Assembly: GCA_963744305.1 (NCBI GenBank)
Contig: CAVUTF010000046.1
Coordinates: 310,001-374,000, forward strand
Source of the DNA: FEN-1219 sp963744305
GTDB taxonomy: Bacteria; Pseudomonadota; Gammaproteobacteria; Steroidobacterales; Rariloculaceae
DNA: 64,000 nucleotides
Reading direction: 5' to 3'
Shown here piece after piece: positions 8,455-16,552 of this stretch. The position numbers and the translations under genes are program-made. The notes beneath the pieces were generated by a model. That model was not told the origin of the DNA. It searched no databases and worked only from the letters and a program-made list of their open reading frames with translations. How positions within the stretch are numbered: the stretch's first letter is position 1; the number at the start of each line of letters is the position of its first letter.

Positions 8455-9083
8455 TACTGCCGTATCTCCTGCTCGAACTCGGTCAGGCTGCCCTGGAACG
8501 ACGGCCGCGAGAAAACTTCGTCCATGTAACGCTGGATCGGCCGCGCTTGCGGCGGCAGTTTGATGTTGTACAGCGGCAGCCGCCACAGGATCGGTGCGAT
8601 CGTGCAGTCCACCAGCGAGAATTCGTCGCTCAGGAAATACTTCTTCGCGGAAAAGATTTCCACGCTCGACAGTATGCTCTCTTCCAGCAACTTCACGGCG
8701 CGCGCAAGCGGCTTGCGATCGCCGCCGACGTCGATTTCATCTGCGAGGGCGTACCAATCCCGCTCGATGCGGAACAGCGCTAGACGAAACTGCGCGCGGG
8801 TGACCGGGTCCACCGGCATCAGCGGCGGGTGCGGGAACCGCTCGTCCAGGTACTCCATGATCACGCGCGAATCGTAAAGCACGAGATCGCGATCGACGAG
8901 CGTGGGCACGCTGTTGTAGGGATTCAGATCGAGCAGATCTTCCGGCAGATTACCGTCATCGACATCGACGATATCGATGCTGATGCTCTTCTCGGCGAGC
9001 ACTAGACGAGTGCGATGACTCCAGGGGTCGGCCGGCTTGGAAAAAAGCGTCATCACAGAGCGACGGTTAGCGATTACCGTCAT
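8454..9083 (-). CDS. sspA: Stringent starvation protein A SspA
   Basis: This 209-residue protein has a glutathione-S-transferase fold. It begins MTVIANRRSVMTLFS, close to the classic SspA start, and carries the family-typical VIMEYLDERFPHPPLMPV segment. SspA binds RNA polymerase and alters promoter use under starvation. It is not expected to have transferase activity. The sspA-sspB pair directly follows petC, an order shared with Pseudomonas. The sspA stop touches the beginning of sspB, suggesting coupled translation. Confidence 0.96.
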   Translation of the reverse strand: MTVIANRRSVMTLFSKPADPWSHRTRLVLAEKSISIDIVDVDDGNLPEDLLDLNPYNSVPTLVDRDLVLYDSRVIMEYLDERFPHPPLMPVDPVTRAQFRLALFRIERDWYALADEIDVGGDRKPLARAVKLLEESILSSVEIFSAKKYFLSDEFSLVDCTIAPILWRLPLYNIKLPPQARPIQRYMDEVFSRPSFQGSLTEFEQEIRQ

Positions 9084-9131
9084 ACGGGCGTCTCCTTAGC
9101 TTCACTGCGAAGTGCATCGAGGCGGGACGCA

Positions 9132-9869
9132 CTATTCTACGTCCTTCCAGATTTCCTTCTTCAGAAGGTAAGCAATCAAGAGAAACACCAGTAGGAACGC
9201 GATCACGCGGATGCCGAGCGACTGACGCTCGCGCTTCATCGGCTCGCCGATGTAATCGAGGAAGTTGACGATGTCGCGCACGACCTCATCGAAATCCGAT
9301 TCCGACAGCTCGCCTGGCCGTACGAGCTCGAACCCTTCGAATACCTCTTCGCGCACGGCATCCTCGCCGCTGGTGCTGAACACGGCGCGCTGCGTCCCTT
9401 GCAGCTGCCACAAGACGTGCGGCATCGCAGTACCCGGCAACACGATGTTGTCGACGCCCGTGGGGCTCGAAGGGTCCTCGTAGAAGCTACGGAGGAACGT
9501 GTACAGATAGTCGGTGCCGCGGCTGCGCGCGATCAGAGACAAATCCGGCGGCGCGATCCCGAACCACCGCACGGCGTCCTCGGGGCGCATCGCGTTCGCC
9601 ATCGTGTCGAATGGCCGCTCGCCCGTGAACATCAGGTTCTGGACCAATTGGTCTTCGGTGAGCTGCAGGTCTTGCGATAGGCGGTTGTAGCGCACGTATT
9701 GCGCGGAATGGCAACCGAGGCAATAGTTCACGAAGTACTTCGCGCCGCGCTGCAGCGACGCCGTGTTGGCGATGTTCGTGTTCGCGGCATCGAGCTCGGC
9801 CTCGTGCTGTGCGAGGGCATTTGCCGTAGCACCCAGGCCCAAAACCAATGCGATCAGCCCTGCTTTCAC
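9132..9869 (-). CDS. petC: Ubiquinol-cytochrome c reductase, cytochrome c1 subunit
   Basis: This 245-residue subunit of the bc1 complex passes electrons from the Rieske centre to a soluble or membrane cytochrome c. A signal peptide is followed by the haem c motif CLGCH (about residues 50-54). The axial Met is probably in the later PGTAMPHV segment, and a C-terminal membrane anchor lies near residues 222-238. The start is a GTG at 9869 directly after the petB stop TAA, so translation is very likely coupled. It is the third gene of petABC and precedes sspA. Confidence 0.96.
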   Translation of the reverse strand: MKAGLIALVLGLGATANALAQHEAELDAANTNIANTASLQRGAKYFVNYCLGCHSAQYVRYNRLSQDLQLTEDQLVQNLMFTGERPFDTMANAMRPEDAVRWFGIAPPDLSLIARSRGTDYLYTFLRSFYEDPSSPTGVDNIVLPGTAMPHVLWQLQGTQRAVFSTSGEDAVREEVFEGFELVRPGELSESDFDEVVRDIVNFLDYIGEPMKRERQSLGIRVIAFLLVFLLIAYLLKKEIWKDVE

Positions 9870-11123
9870 TTAAGTCACTCTAGTGGGAACCGGCTTGGTT
9901 TTTTCCATGCGCGAATAGAAGGGCATCAACACGAAGAAAGCGAAATACAGCACGGTAAAGACTCGCGAGAGCACCGTGAACACGCCAGTCGCCGGTTGTA
10001 GGCCGAGGTATCCGAGCGCGATGAAGCTCACGGCAAAGGCTCCGAGCGCGAGCTTGTACATCCAACCGCGGTAGCGGATCGACTTCACGCGGCAGCGATC
10101 GAGCCAAGGCAGGAAGAACGGCAACAGCACGGCCGAACCCATCAACACGACGCCAAGCAGCTTGTCCGGGACCGCTCGCAACATGGCGTAAAACGGCGTG
10201 AAGTACCAGACTGGAGCGATGTGCTCGGGCGTTTTCAGCGGATCGGCCGGCTCGAAGTTCGCATGTTCCAGAAAGTACCCGCCCATGTCGGGAGCGAAGA
10301 AGACGACGGCGGAGAACACGATCAAGAATATGATGATGATTACCAGGTCCTTGCTCGTGTGATAGGGATGGAAAGCAACGCCGTCGATCGGCTTGCCGTC
10401 GGGCCCTTTGTATTGCTTGATCTCGATGCCGTCGGGATTGTTCGAGCCGACTTCATGCAACGCCATGATGTGAACGACGACGAGCATCACGAGCAGTAGC
10501 GGCACCGCGATCACGTGAAACGCGAAAAACCGATTCAGCGTGATGTCGGAGATATAGAAATCGCCGCGAATCCATTCCGCAAGCTCGTTGCCGATCACCG
10601 GCACCGCTCCAAACAGTGAGACGATCACCTGTGCGCCCCAGTACGACATGTTCCCCCACGGCAGCAAATAGCCGAAGAAGGCTTCTGCCATCAACGCGAG
10701 ATAAATGAACATGCCGATGATCCAGACGAGCTCGCGCGGATTCTTGTAGGAGCCGTAGAGCAGCCCGCGGAACATGTGCAGATAGACGACGATGAAGAAC
10801 GCCGACGCACCCGTGGAGTGCAGGTAGCGGATCAGCCAGCCCCAGTCGACGTCGCGCATGATGTATTCGACTGAACCAAACGCCTCCGCTTCGGAGGGCT
10901 TGTAGTTCATCGTGAGGAAAATGCCGGTGACGAGCTGGATGACGAGCACGACGGTCGCGAGCACGCCGAAACCGTACCAAATGTTGAAATTCTTCGACGC
11001 GTAGTACTCGGTGGCGTGCTCTTTGATGAGCTTCGTCATCGGGAAGCGCTCGTCGATCCACGCGCCGAGCGAGGTCAAGCCGCGCGACAGTCGATCGAAG
11101 ACGTCTGATTCCGTGCTCGCCAT
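9870..11123 (-). CDS. petB: Ubiquinol-cytochrome c reductase, cytochrome b subunit
   Basis: This 417-residue integral membrane subunit holds the two b haems and the quinone sites. The start at 11123 gives an N-terminus with MTKLIKEHATEYYASKNFN, and longer upstream reading lacks similarity. Multiple membrane helices are visible. The paired haem ligands sit in RYLHSTGASAFF and RFFAFHVIAVPLLL, and the PEHIAPVWYF segment corresponds to the quinol-oxidation-site PEW-like loop, here with an altered sequence order. It lies between petA (2 nt apart) and petC (adjacent). Confidence 0.95.
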   Translation of the reverse strand: MASTESDVFDRLSRGLTSLGAWIDERFPMTKLIKEHATEYYASKNFNIWYGFGVLATVVLVIQLVTGIFLTMNYKPSEAEAFGSVEYIMRDVDWGWLIRYLHSTGASAFFIVVYLHMFRGLLYGSYKNPRELVWIIGMFIYLALMAEAFFGYLLPWGNMSYWGAQVIVSLFGAVPVIGNELAEWIRGDFYISDITLNRFFAFHVIAVPLLLVMLVVVHIMALHEVGSNNPDGIEIKQYKGPDGKPIDGVAFHPYHTSKDLVIIIIFLIVFSAVVFFAPDMGGYFLEHANFEPADPLKTPEHIAPVWYFTPFYAMLRAVPDKLLGVVLMGSAVLLPFFLPWLDRCRVKSIRYRGWMYKLALGAFAVSFIALGYLGLQPATGVFTVLSRVFTVLYFAFFVLMPFYSRMEKTKPVPTRVT

Positions 11124-11125
11124 GC

Positions 11126-11719
11126 TCAAGCGTTCCCTGTCGTGTCGGCGCCGATCACGATCGTGCTGTCGTTGACGTAGCGGTACGGCGGCACGATGAG
11201 GTTGGTGGGGGCCGGAACGCCGGCAAACACGCGTCCGGCCAAGTCGAACTTCGAGCCATGGCACGGACAATAGAAGCCGCCCGGCCATTCGGGACCGAGA
11301 TCCGCCGGCGCCACCTCGAAGCGCGGCATCGGTGCACAGCCCAGGTGCGTGCAAACGCCTTCGAGAACCAGAAACTCGGGCCGGATGCTGCGGTGCTCAT
11401 TCTCTGCGTAGGCGGGTTGCGTCGACTTCTCCGAGCTCGGATCAGCGAGCAAGTGCACGTCTTTTTGCAGCTCGTCTAGCATCTGCTCCGAACGGTGCAA
11501 GATGTATATCGGCCGGCCGCGCCACTCGACCTTGAGCAACGCTCCGATCTCGAGCTTGCTGACGTCGACCTCGACAGGTGCGCCCAACGCCTGGGCGCGC
11601 GCGCTCGGGCGAAAGGAAGCTACGAACGGAACCGCCGCTGCGATCGCGCCGACGCCGCCCGTGACGGCGGTGGCAACGGTCAAGAAGTGTCGCCGGGTAA
11701 ACCCGGTGCTCTCAGCCAT
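11126..11719 (-). CDS. petA: Ubiquinol-cytochrome c reductase, Rieske iron-sulfur subunit
   Basis: This 197-residue Rieske protein starts at MAESTGFTRRHFL, where TRRHFL resembles a twin-arginine signal that also serves as the membrane anchor. The [2Fe-2S] ligands are present as CTHLGC and CPCHGS, separated by about 20 residues. This is the first gene of petABC. A -10-like TATAAT lies upstream at 11852-11847. The next upstream gene, a DegS-type protease, is divergent. Confidence 0.96.
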   Translation of the reverse strand: MAESTGFTRRHFLTVATAVTGGVGAIAAAVPFVASFRPSARAQALGAPVEVDVSKLEIGALLKVEWRGRPIYILHRSEQMLDELQKDVHLLADPSSEKSTQPAYAENEHRSIRPEFLVLEGVCTHLGCAPMPRFEVAPADLGPEWPGGFYCPCHGSKFDLAGRVFAGVPAPTNLIVPPYRYVNDSTIVIGADTTGNA

Positions 11720-11846
11720 CGAGCACTCCTTGACCGACGGGGCCAAGCATCAAGTAGCCTCCCTCAAGCAGTAGTACGTGATTGCGATCCTGCGGGAACG
11801 TCGCACGTGGCGTGCGCCGCGCCGGTGATTCTTTTATGAAGCGCGC

Positions 11847-11852
11847 ATTATA
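11847..11852 (-). promoter_or_regulatory. Probable -10 element of the petABC promoter
   Basis: A perfect TATAAT reads on the minus strand, about 128 nt upstream of the petA ATG, in the divergent petA/degS gap. No good -35 hexamer sits 17-18 bp upstream, so an activator may be needed or the match may be chance. Confidence 0.4.
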
Positions 11853-11911
11853 CACAGTGCCCGAAGAGCCTGACCACCGAACACGGCGTGCGAGCTGGTA
11901 AACTCCCTGCC

Positions 11912-12955
11912 ATGACATCGGTCTGGAAGGTTGCCGCCTTCTGCGTTCAATCGGCCGCAATCGGCCTCGCGCTCGCTTTCATCGTGGTGCTCGCAAAACC
12001 CGAGCTGATCGCCTCCGGTCCCGCCGCGGGCGGCGTCGCGAGTTACGCCGAGGCTGTCGCCGCAAGCGCGCCTGCCGTCGTCAACATCTACACGCGCGAG
12101 CGCGATCGGCTAGGGCCGCTTGGCTCCGGCGTCGTGATCAACCGCGATGGGTATGTCGTCACGAATTGGCACGTGATTAGCGGCGCCGACCAGGTGAGCG
12201 TACAGCTCGCCGACGGCCGCATCGCCGAACCCAAGCTCGTCGGGGCCGACCCGGAGACGGAGCTCGCGCTGTTGAAGATCGATTTGCCGCAATTGCCCAG
12301 CATCACGCTCGGCCGCTCGGACGCGCTTCAGGTCGGTGAAGTGGTGCTCGCGATCGGTAACTCGCTCGGCCTGAGTCAAACGGTGACGATGGGCATCGTC
12401 AGCGCCACGGGCCGAGGGCAGCTCGGCGTGACGACGTTCGAGAACTTCATCCAGACGGACGCCGCGATCAACGCGGGGAATTCCGGCGGCGCGCTCGTGA
12501 ACGCCCGGGGCGAGCTCGTCGGTATCAACACGGCTACCATCAGCGCGGCGCCCCGCGACATGGTGATGCCCGAGGGGCTCGGTTTCGCCATTCCCGTCAA
12601 TCTCATGCGCGGCGTCATGGATCAGCTGATCGCGCACGGCCGAGTGATTCGCGGCTTCCTCGGCGTCGATACGGATACGCTGCCGGCGCATCAAGCGCGC
12701 GTGTTCGGGATTGATGGCACGGCAGTTCTGATCAAGAACGTGAACGGACCCGCCGCGGCAGCTGGGCTCCTGCGCGGCGACATGCTGACGCACATCAACG
12801 ACCAGCGCATGTTCACCTACAGCCAAGCGATGAACCTCGTAACGAGCTCGCAGCCCGGCGAGACAATCAGAATCCGGGTGGTGCGGGCTGACGGCAGCGT
12901 ATTCACCACCGAAGCGGTGTTGGAGGAACGCAGGCTGCTGCAGCAAGGCGGGTGA
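11912..12955 (+). CDS. degS: DegS/AlgW-type membrane-anchored serine protease with one PDZ domain
   Basis: This 347-residue protein has a single N-terminal membrane anchor (about 7-28), a trypsin-like domain (about 45-240) and one PDZ domain (about 250-340), the architecture of DegS/AlgW. Such enzymes sense misfolded outer-membrane proteins and start cleavage of the anti-sigma factor for the envelope stress response. His87 (TNWHVI) and Ser191 (GNSGGAL) are visible. The position of the catalytic Asp in the usual TDLA motif reads TELA here, giving Glu117. The start MTSVWK is chosen over a start 8 codons upstream because the hydrophobic segment follows directly. It converges with murA. Confidence 0.92.
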   Translation: MTSVWKVAAFCVQSAAIGLALAFIVVLAKPELIASGPAAGGVASYAEAVAASAPAVVNIYTRERDRLGPLGSGVVINRDGYVVTNWHVISGADQVSVQLADGRIAEPKLVGADPETELALLKIDLPQLPSITLGRSDALQVGEVVLAIGNSLGLSQTVTMGIVSATGRGQLGVTTFENFIQTDAAINAGNSGGALVNARGELVGINTATISAAPRDMVMPEGLGFAIPVNLMRGVMDQLIAHGRVIRGFLGVDTDTLPAHQARVFGIDGTAVLIKNVNGPAAAAGLLRGDMLTHINDQRMFTYSQAMNLVTSSQPGETIRIRVVRADGSVFTTEAVLEERRLLQQGG

Positions 12956-12977
12956 GGTGAGCGGCGCCGCGAGCGGC

Positions 12978-14238
12978 CTAGCTCGGCAGTCGCCGAATCG
13001 CCGCGCCTAGCTCGCCGAGCTTCTGCTCGATCCTCTCGTAGCCGCGATCGATGTGATAAATACGGTCGACGATGGTCGTGCCGCGAGCGGTCAATCCCGC
13101 CAACACCAACGACGCCGAAGCGCGCAAATCCGTCGCCATCACCGGCGCGCCGATGAGCCGCTCGACACCGCGCGTGATGACGGTGTTGCCCTCGATCGTC
13201 AAGTTAGCACCGAGCCGCTGCAGCTCGAGCGCATGCTGAAAGCGGTTCTCGAAGATCGTCTCGGTGATCGCAGCCGTCCCGCTCGCGACCGAGTTCAGCG
13301 CGCAGAACTGCGCCTGCATGTCGGTCGGAAAGCCCGGATACGGCGCCGTCTTCACGTCTACGGCGAGCGGCCGTCGACCGCCCATGTCCAGCTCTATCCA
13401 ATCCGTGCCGCGCTCGATGGTGGCACCGGAGTCCGCGAGCTTCTGCAGCACCGCATCGAGGTGCTCCGGCCGCGTGTTGGTGATCCGCACGCGGCCGCCG
13501 GTGATCGCCGCCGCCACCAAGAACGTGCCGCCCTCGATGCGATCGGGCATGACATCGTGAGCGATAGGCGTGATGCGATCGGTCCCCTGGATGCGAATCG
13601 TGTCCGAGCCCGCGCCCTCGATCTTCACACCCATCGCAATCAAGAACTGCGCGAGCTCCGCGATCTCTGGCTCACGTGCAGCGTTCTCGATGACGGTCTC
13701 TCCTTGCGCGCATGCGGCCGCCATCATCAGATTCTCCGTTCCCGTCACCGTGACGGTGTCGAGCACGAGCCGCGCGCCGCGCAACCGTTTGGCCCGCGCG
13801 CGGATGTAGCCGTTGTCGATTGCGATCTCGGCGCCCATCGCGCGCAGACCGGCCACATGCAAGTTCACCGGCCGCGCGCCGATCGCGCAGCCGCCCGGCA
13901 ACGACACATCCGCGTGACCGAACCTGCCGAGCAGAGGCCCGAGCACAAGGATCGACGCACGCATCGTTTTCACGAGGTCGTAGGGTGCGAGAAACTCCGT
14001 GATGCCGCCCGAATCGACGGTAAGCCTCGGCCCACCATCGAACTCGAGCGTCACGCCCATGCGGCGAAGCAACTTCACCATCGTGGTCACGTCGTTCAGA
14101 TGCGGCACATTGGTGAGCGTGACCTTGCCGTTCGGCGAGCAAGCTCGCGGCCAGGATCGGGAGCGTCGCGTTCTTCGCGCCGGAGACTCGCACCGTGCCG
14201 CGCAGCACCGCTCCGCCGGTAATTTCGAGCTTCTGCAA
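12978..14238 (-). CDS. murA: UDP-N-acetylglucosamine 1-carboxyvinyltransferase MurA (frame broken by one base)
   Basis: MurA commits UDP-GlcNAc to peptidoglycan synthesis with PEP. The first 36 residues (MQKLEITGG... with the GAKNA loop, Lys22) read in one frame from 14238. The rest (GKVTLTNVPHLND onward) reads in another. Removing one base at about 14130 joins them into 419 residues, the usual length. The catalytic Cys is in GGCAIGARP (Cys117 after repair). As murA is normally essential, a consensus error is more likely than a true frameshift. It follows ibaG on the same strand, as in many proteobacteria. Confidence 0.93.
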
Positions 14239-14254
14239 GACTCGTGGCCTGTAA

Positions 14255-14497
14255 TCAGTTACCGAGCGCGCGCCACTCTTCGGGAGTGAACGTTTTCAAC
14301 GCGAGCGCGTGAATCTCGCGCCCGACGCGCTCACCAAGCGTGCCGTAGACCATTTGATGCCGCTGCAGGCTGCGCTTACCCGCGAATGCGGCGCAGATGA
14401 CGAGCGCCTCGTAGTGTCCTTGCCCGTCCGTCTGCACTTGCGCCTGCGCGCCGGCGAGGTTTTGCTCGATGAGTGCTGCGATCTCTACGGGGTTCAT
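14255..14497 (-). CDS. ibaG: BolA/IbaG family protein
   Basis: This 80-residue BolA-fold protein starts at MNPVEI. The family pattern is clear: a GQGHYEALVICAAFAGKRSLQRHQMVYGTL core with the conserved His and the 'R-QR-VY-L' helix. IbaG partners with monothiol glutaredoxins in iron-sulfur handling and is linked to acid stress. It is typically encoded just before murA, as here. The mlaFEDCB genes that often precede it are absent, and the next gene upstream is divergent lptC. Confidence 0.92.
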   Translation of the reverse strand: MNPVEIAALIEQNLAGAQAQVQTDGQGHYEALVICAAFAGKRSLQRHQMVYGTLGERVGREIHALALKTFTPEEWRALGN

Positions 14498-14607
14498 GAG
14501 CAATCGGGCAACGTGCAGGGAACGCTAGTTTAGCCTACGCCAGTCGCGCGTCTATTTGCGGTTCGGGAGCGGAACGCTCCGCACAGTCGCAGCCTGAGCA
14601 CATCGCG

Positions 14608-14613
14608 TACAAT
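14608..14613 (+). promoter_or_regulatory. Possible -10 of the lptCAB-rpoN transcript
   Basis: TACAAT lies 40 nt upstream of the lptC ATG in the divergent ibaG/lptC gap. The -35 region is not convincing. A small GGAGCG/CGCTCC hairpin lies just upstream, near 14567-14581. Confidence 0.3.
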
Positions 14614-14652
14614 CCTCATCATCATGCCAAGTGCCCGGCCATCCGTTTCTCG

Positions 14653-15210
14653 ATGATTCGCAGCGGCCTAAGCCTGGCGCTGCTCATGTGCGTCGCTGCG
14701 GCGACGTGGTACCTGCGCAGCCCGACCGCACCGGCGGCGGGCGACGCGGTCGCCCGCGACGCGGGACCGCCCGGGTACTACCTGCGCGGCGCGCGGCTGC
14801 TCGGCGCAGACGCCTCCGGCCGCATCACGTACATCGTCTCGGCGGACAGCGCGCAGGAGATCCCGCAGGAAGGCGCACTCGAGCTTCGCGGCGTCGCGAT
14901 CGAGTACGCTCCCGAGAACGACGTTCCGTGGGAGGTTAGCGCGGCTCGGGCGACCGCGCCGAGGGGCGGGGACCATCTCGAGCTCATGGGCTCGGTGGAG
15001 TTGCGCAGCAAACCTTCGGACGGCGCCGCGCCAACCGTGATCGTTACGGACCGCTTGCGCTTCACGCCCGATCAGTTCAGCGCAGAATCGGCCGGTCCCG
15101 TGGAGCTGCGTCTCGGCGACAGCGTTCTCAATGCCGTCGGGCTCAAAGCTCACTTGAAGGAGGACAGTGTGGAGCTAGAATCCGAAGTACATGGACGATT
15201 TGCTCCCTAA
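14653..15210 (+). CDS. lptC: LPS export ABC transporter periplasmic protein LptC
   Basis: This 185-residue protein has one N-terminal membrane anchor (about 3-22) and a periplasmic beta-jellyroll of the LptC family (YYLRGARLLGADASGRITYIVSAD... QEIPQEGALELRGV). It takes LPS from LptFG and passes it to LptA. It overlaps the start of lptA by 20 nt and begins the lptC-lptA-lptB-rpoN-hpf-rapZ run. The kdsD/kdsC genes that commonly precede lptC are not here. Confidence 0.92.
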   Translation: MIRSGLSLALLMCVAAATWYLRSPTAPAAGDAVARDAGPPGYYLRGARLLGADASGRITYIVSADSAQEIPQEGALELRGVAIEYAPENDVPWEVSAARATAPRGGDHLELMGSVELRSKPSDGAAPTVIVTDRLRFTPDQFSAESAGPVELRLGDSVLNAVGLKAHLKEDSVELESEVHGRFAP

Positions 15211-15802
15211 GCTTGCACTTGCTGCGCTCGCACTCGCGGCCAGCGGAATCGGCACCGCGCAACCCAATGCAAAGTCGTTGCCGATCGAAGTGGTCGCCGA
15301 ATCTTCGTCGATCGACGGCCAGAGCAACCTCGTGCATTTTCGCGGCCTCAAAATCACGCAAGGCGGTCTCAGCATCGAAGCGGGGGACGCGCTCGCGAAC
15401 GGCGTGGATTTCGAAGACAGCGAATGGCGCTTCAGCGGTGGAGTGCGCATCGTCGTGGACTCCGCAGTGGTCGAGTCCGACAGCGCCGTGTTCAAGTTCC
15501 GCGCCCATCAGCTCCAGCGCGGAGACTTCGTAGGTGCTCCTGCCTCCTTCACCGATAGAAAGCCGACTCGCGAGGAAACCGCGAGGGGCAGCGCCAACAA
15601 GATTACCTACAACAACGTCGCGCGCACGCTGCAGATGTCCGAGAACGCTCGGATCGTGAAAGGCCCGAGCGAGATCATCGGCTGCGAGCTGATCTACGAT
15701 TTCGCTCAGGAGCGCGTGACCTCGGGGTCGTCGGGTTGCCCTGTCCGCTATATCGTGCACCAATCGGAAGATAGCGACGCAGATTCCGCGTCCAACCCAT
15801 GA
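15191..15802 (+). CDS. lptA: LPS transport periplasmic protein LptA
   Basis: This 203-residue protein has an N-terminal signal peptide (cleavage near residue 23, SGIGTA-QP) and an OstA-type jellyroll: PIEVVAESSSIDGQSNLVHFRGLKITQG and a later NKITYNNVARTLQMSENARIVKG segment. LptA oligomers form the bridge carrying LPS across the periplasm. The gene overlaps lptC upstream and lptB downstream (4 nt), so expression is coupled. Confidence 0.93.
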   Translation: MDDLLPKLALAALALAASGIGTAQPNAKSLPIEVVAESSSIDGQSNLVHFRGLKITQGGLSIEAGDALANGVDFEDSEWRFSGGVRIVVDSAVVESDSAVFKFRAHQLQRGDFVGAPASFTDRKPTREETARGSANKITYNNVARTLQMSENARIVKGPSEIIGCELIYDFAQERVTSGSSGCPVRYIVHQSEDSDADSASNP

Positions 15803-16524
15803 GCAAGCTGGAAGCGCTCGGCGTAGCCAAGCGCTATCGATCGCGCGAGGTGGTCAAAGACCTCAGCGTTTCGATCGAGAGCGGTCAAGTCGTTGGTCTC
15901 TTGGGTCCGAATGGCGCCGGCAAAACCACCGCGTTCTACATGATCGTCGGGCTGATCCGCTGCGACCGGGGCAGCATCTGGTTGAATGGGCGCGACGTAA
16001 CGCGGCTGCCCGTGCACCGCCGCGCTAAACTGGGCCTCGGCTATTTGCCGCAAGAAGCATCGGTATTTCGCCGGCTCAACGTCGCCGACAACATCCGTGC
16101 GATCTTGGAGACGCGGAAGGATCTCGACAGAGCCGCGCGGCAGACGAAGCTCGAGGAGCTCATGGAGGAACTTCACATCAGCCATGTCAGGGATACGCTG
16201 GGCGTCAGCCTTTCGGGCGGTGAGCGGCGGCGCGTCGAGATCGCTCGGGCGCTCGCGGTGGAGCCTAAGTTCGTGCTCCTGGACGAGCCTTTCGCGGGCG
16301 TGGATCCGATTTCCGTGCTCGACATTCAGCGCATCATCCGCCACTTGGTTCAGCGCGACATCGGGGTCCTGATCACCGACCATAATGTGCGGGAAACCCT
16401 TGGAATCTGCGGTCAGGCCTATATCCTGAACGACGGGAAACTCATGGCTTCGGGCTCGCCCGACGAGATTTTGTCTAACAAGAGCGTGCGCGAAGTTTAT
16501 TTGGGAGAAGCGTTCTCCCTCTAA
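15799..16524 (+). CDS. lptB: LPS export ABC transporter ATPase LptB
   Basis: This 241-residue ABC ATPase drives LPS extraction with LptFG. Walker A is GPNGAGKTT, the signature is LSGGERRRVEIARAL, and Walker B runs FVLLDEPFAGVDP. The H-loop His lies in ITDHNVRETL. The length and YLPQEASVFRRL segment are those of LptB rather than amino-acid transporters. It overlaps lptA and precedes rpoN. Confidence 0.97.
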   Translation: MSKLEALGVAKRYRSREVVKDLSVSIESGQVVGLLGPNGAGKTTAFYMIVGLIRCDRGSIWLNGRDVTRLPVHRRAKLGLGYLPQEASVFRRLNVADNIRAILETRKDLDRAARQTKLEELMEELHISHVRDTLGVSLSGGERRRVEIARALAVEPKFVLLDEPFAGVDPISVLDIQRIIRHLVQRDIGVLITDHNVRETLGICGQAYILNDGKLMASGSPDEILSNKSVREVYLGEAFSL

Positions 16525-16552
16525 GAACACTTAAGTTGGTTAGACTTCAAGA

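Noticed and set aside
14128..14136. Programmed frameshifting in murA
   Set aside because: There is no slippery heptamer or stimulatory structure evident, and similar breaks occur in other essential genes, so consensus error fits better.
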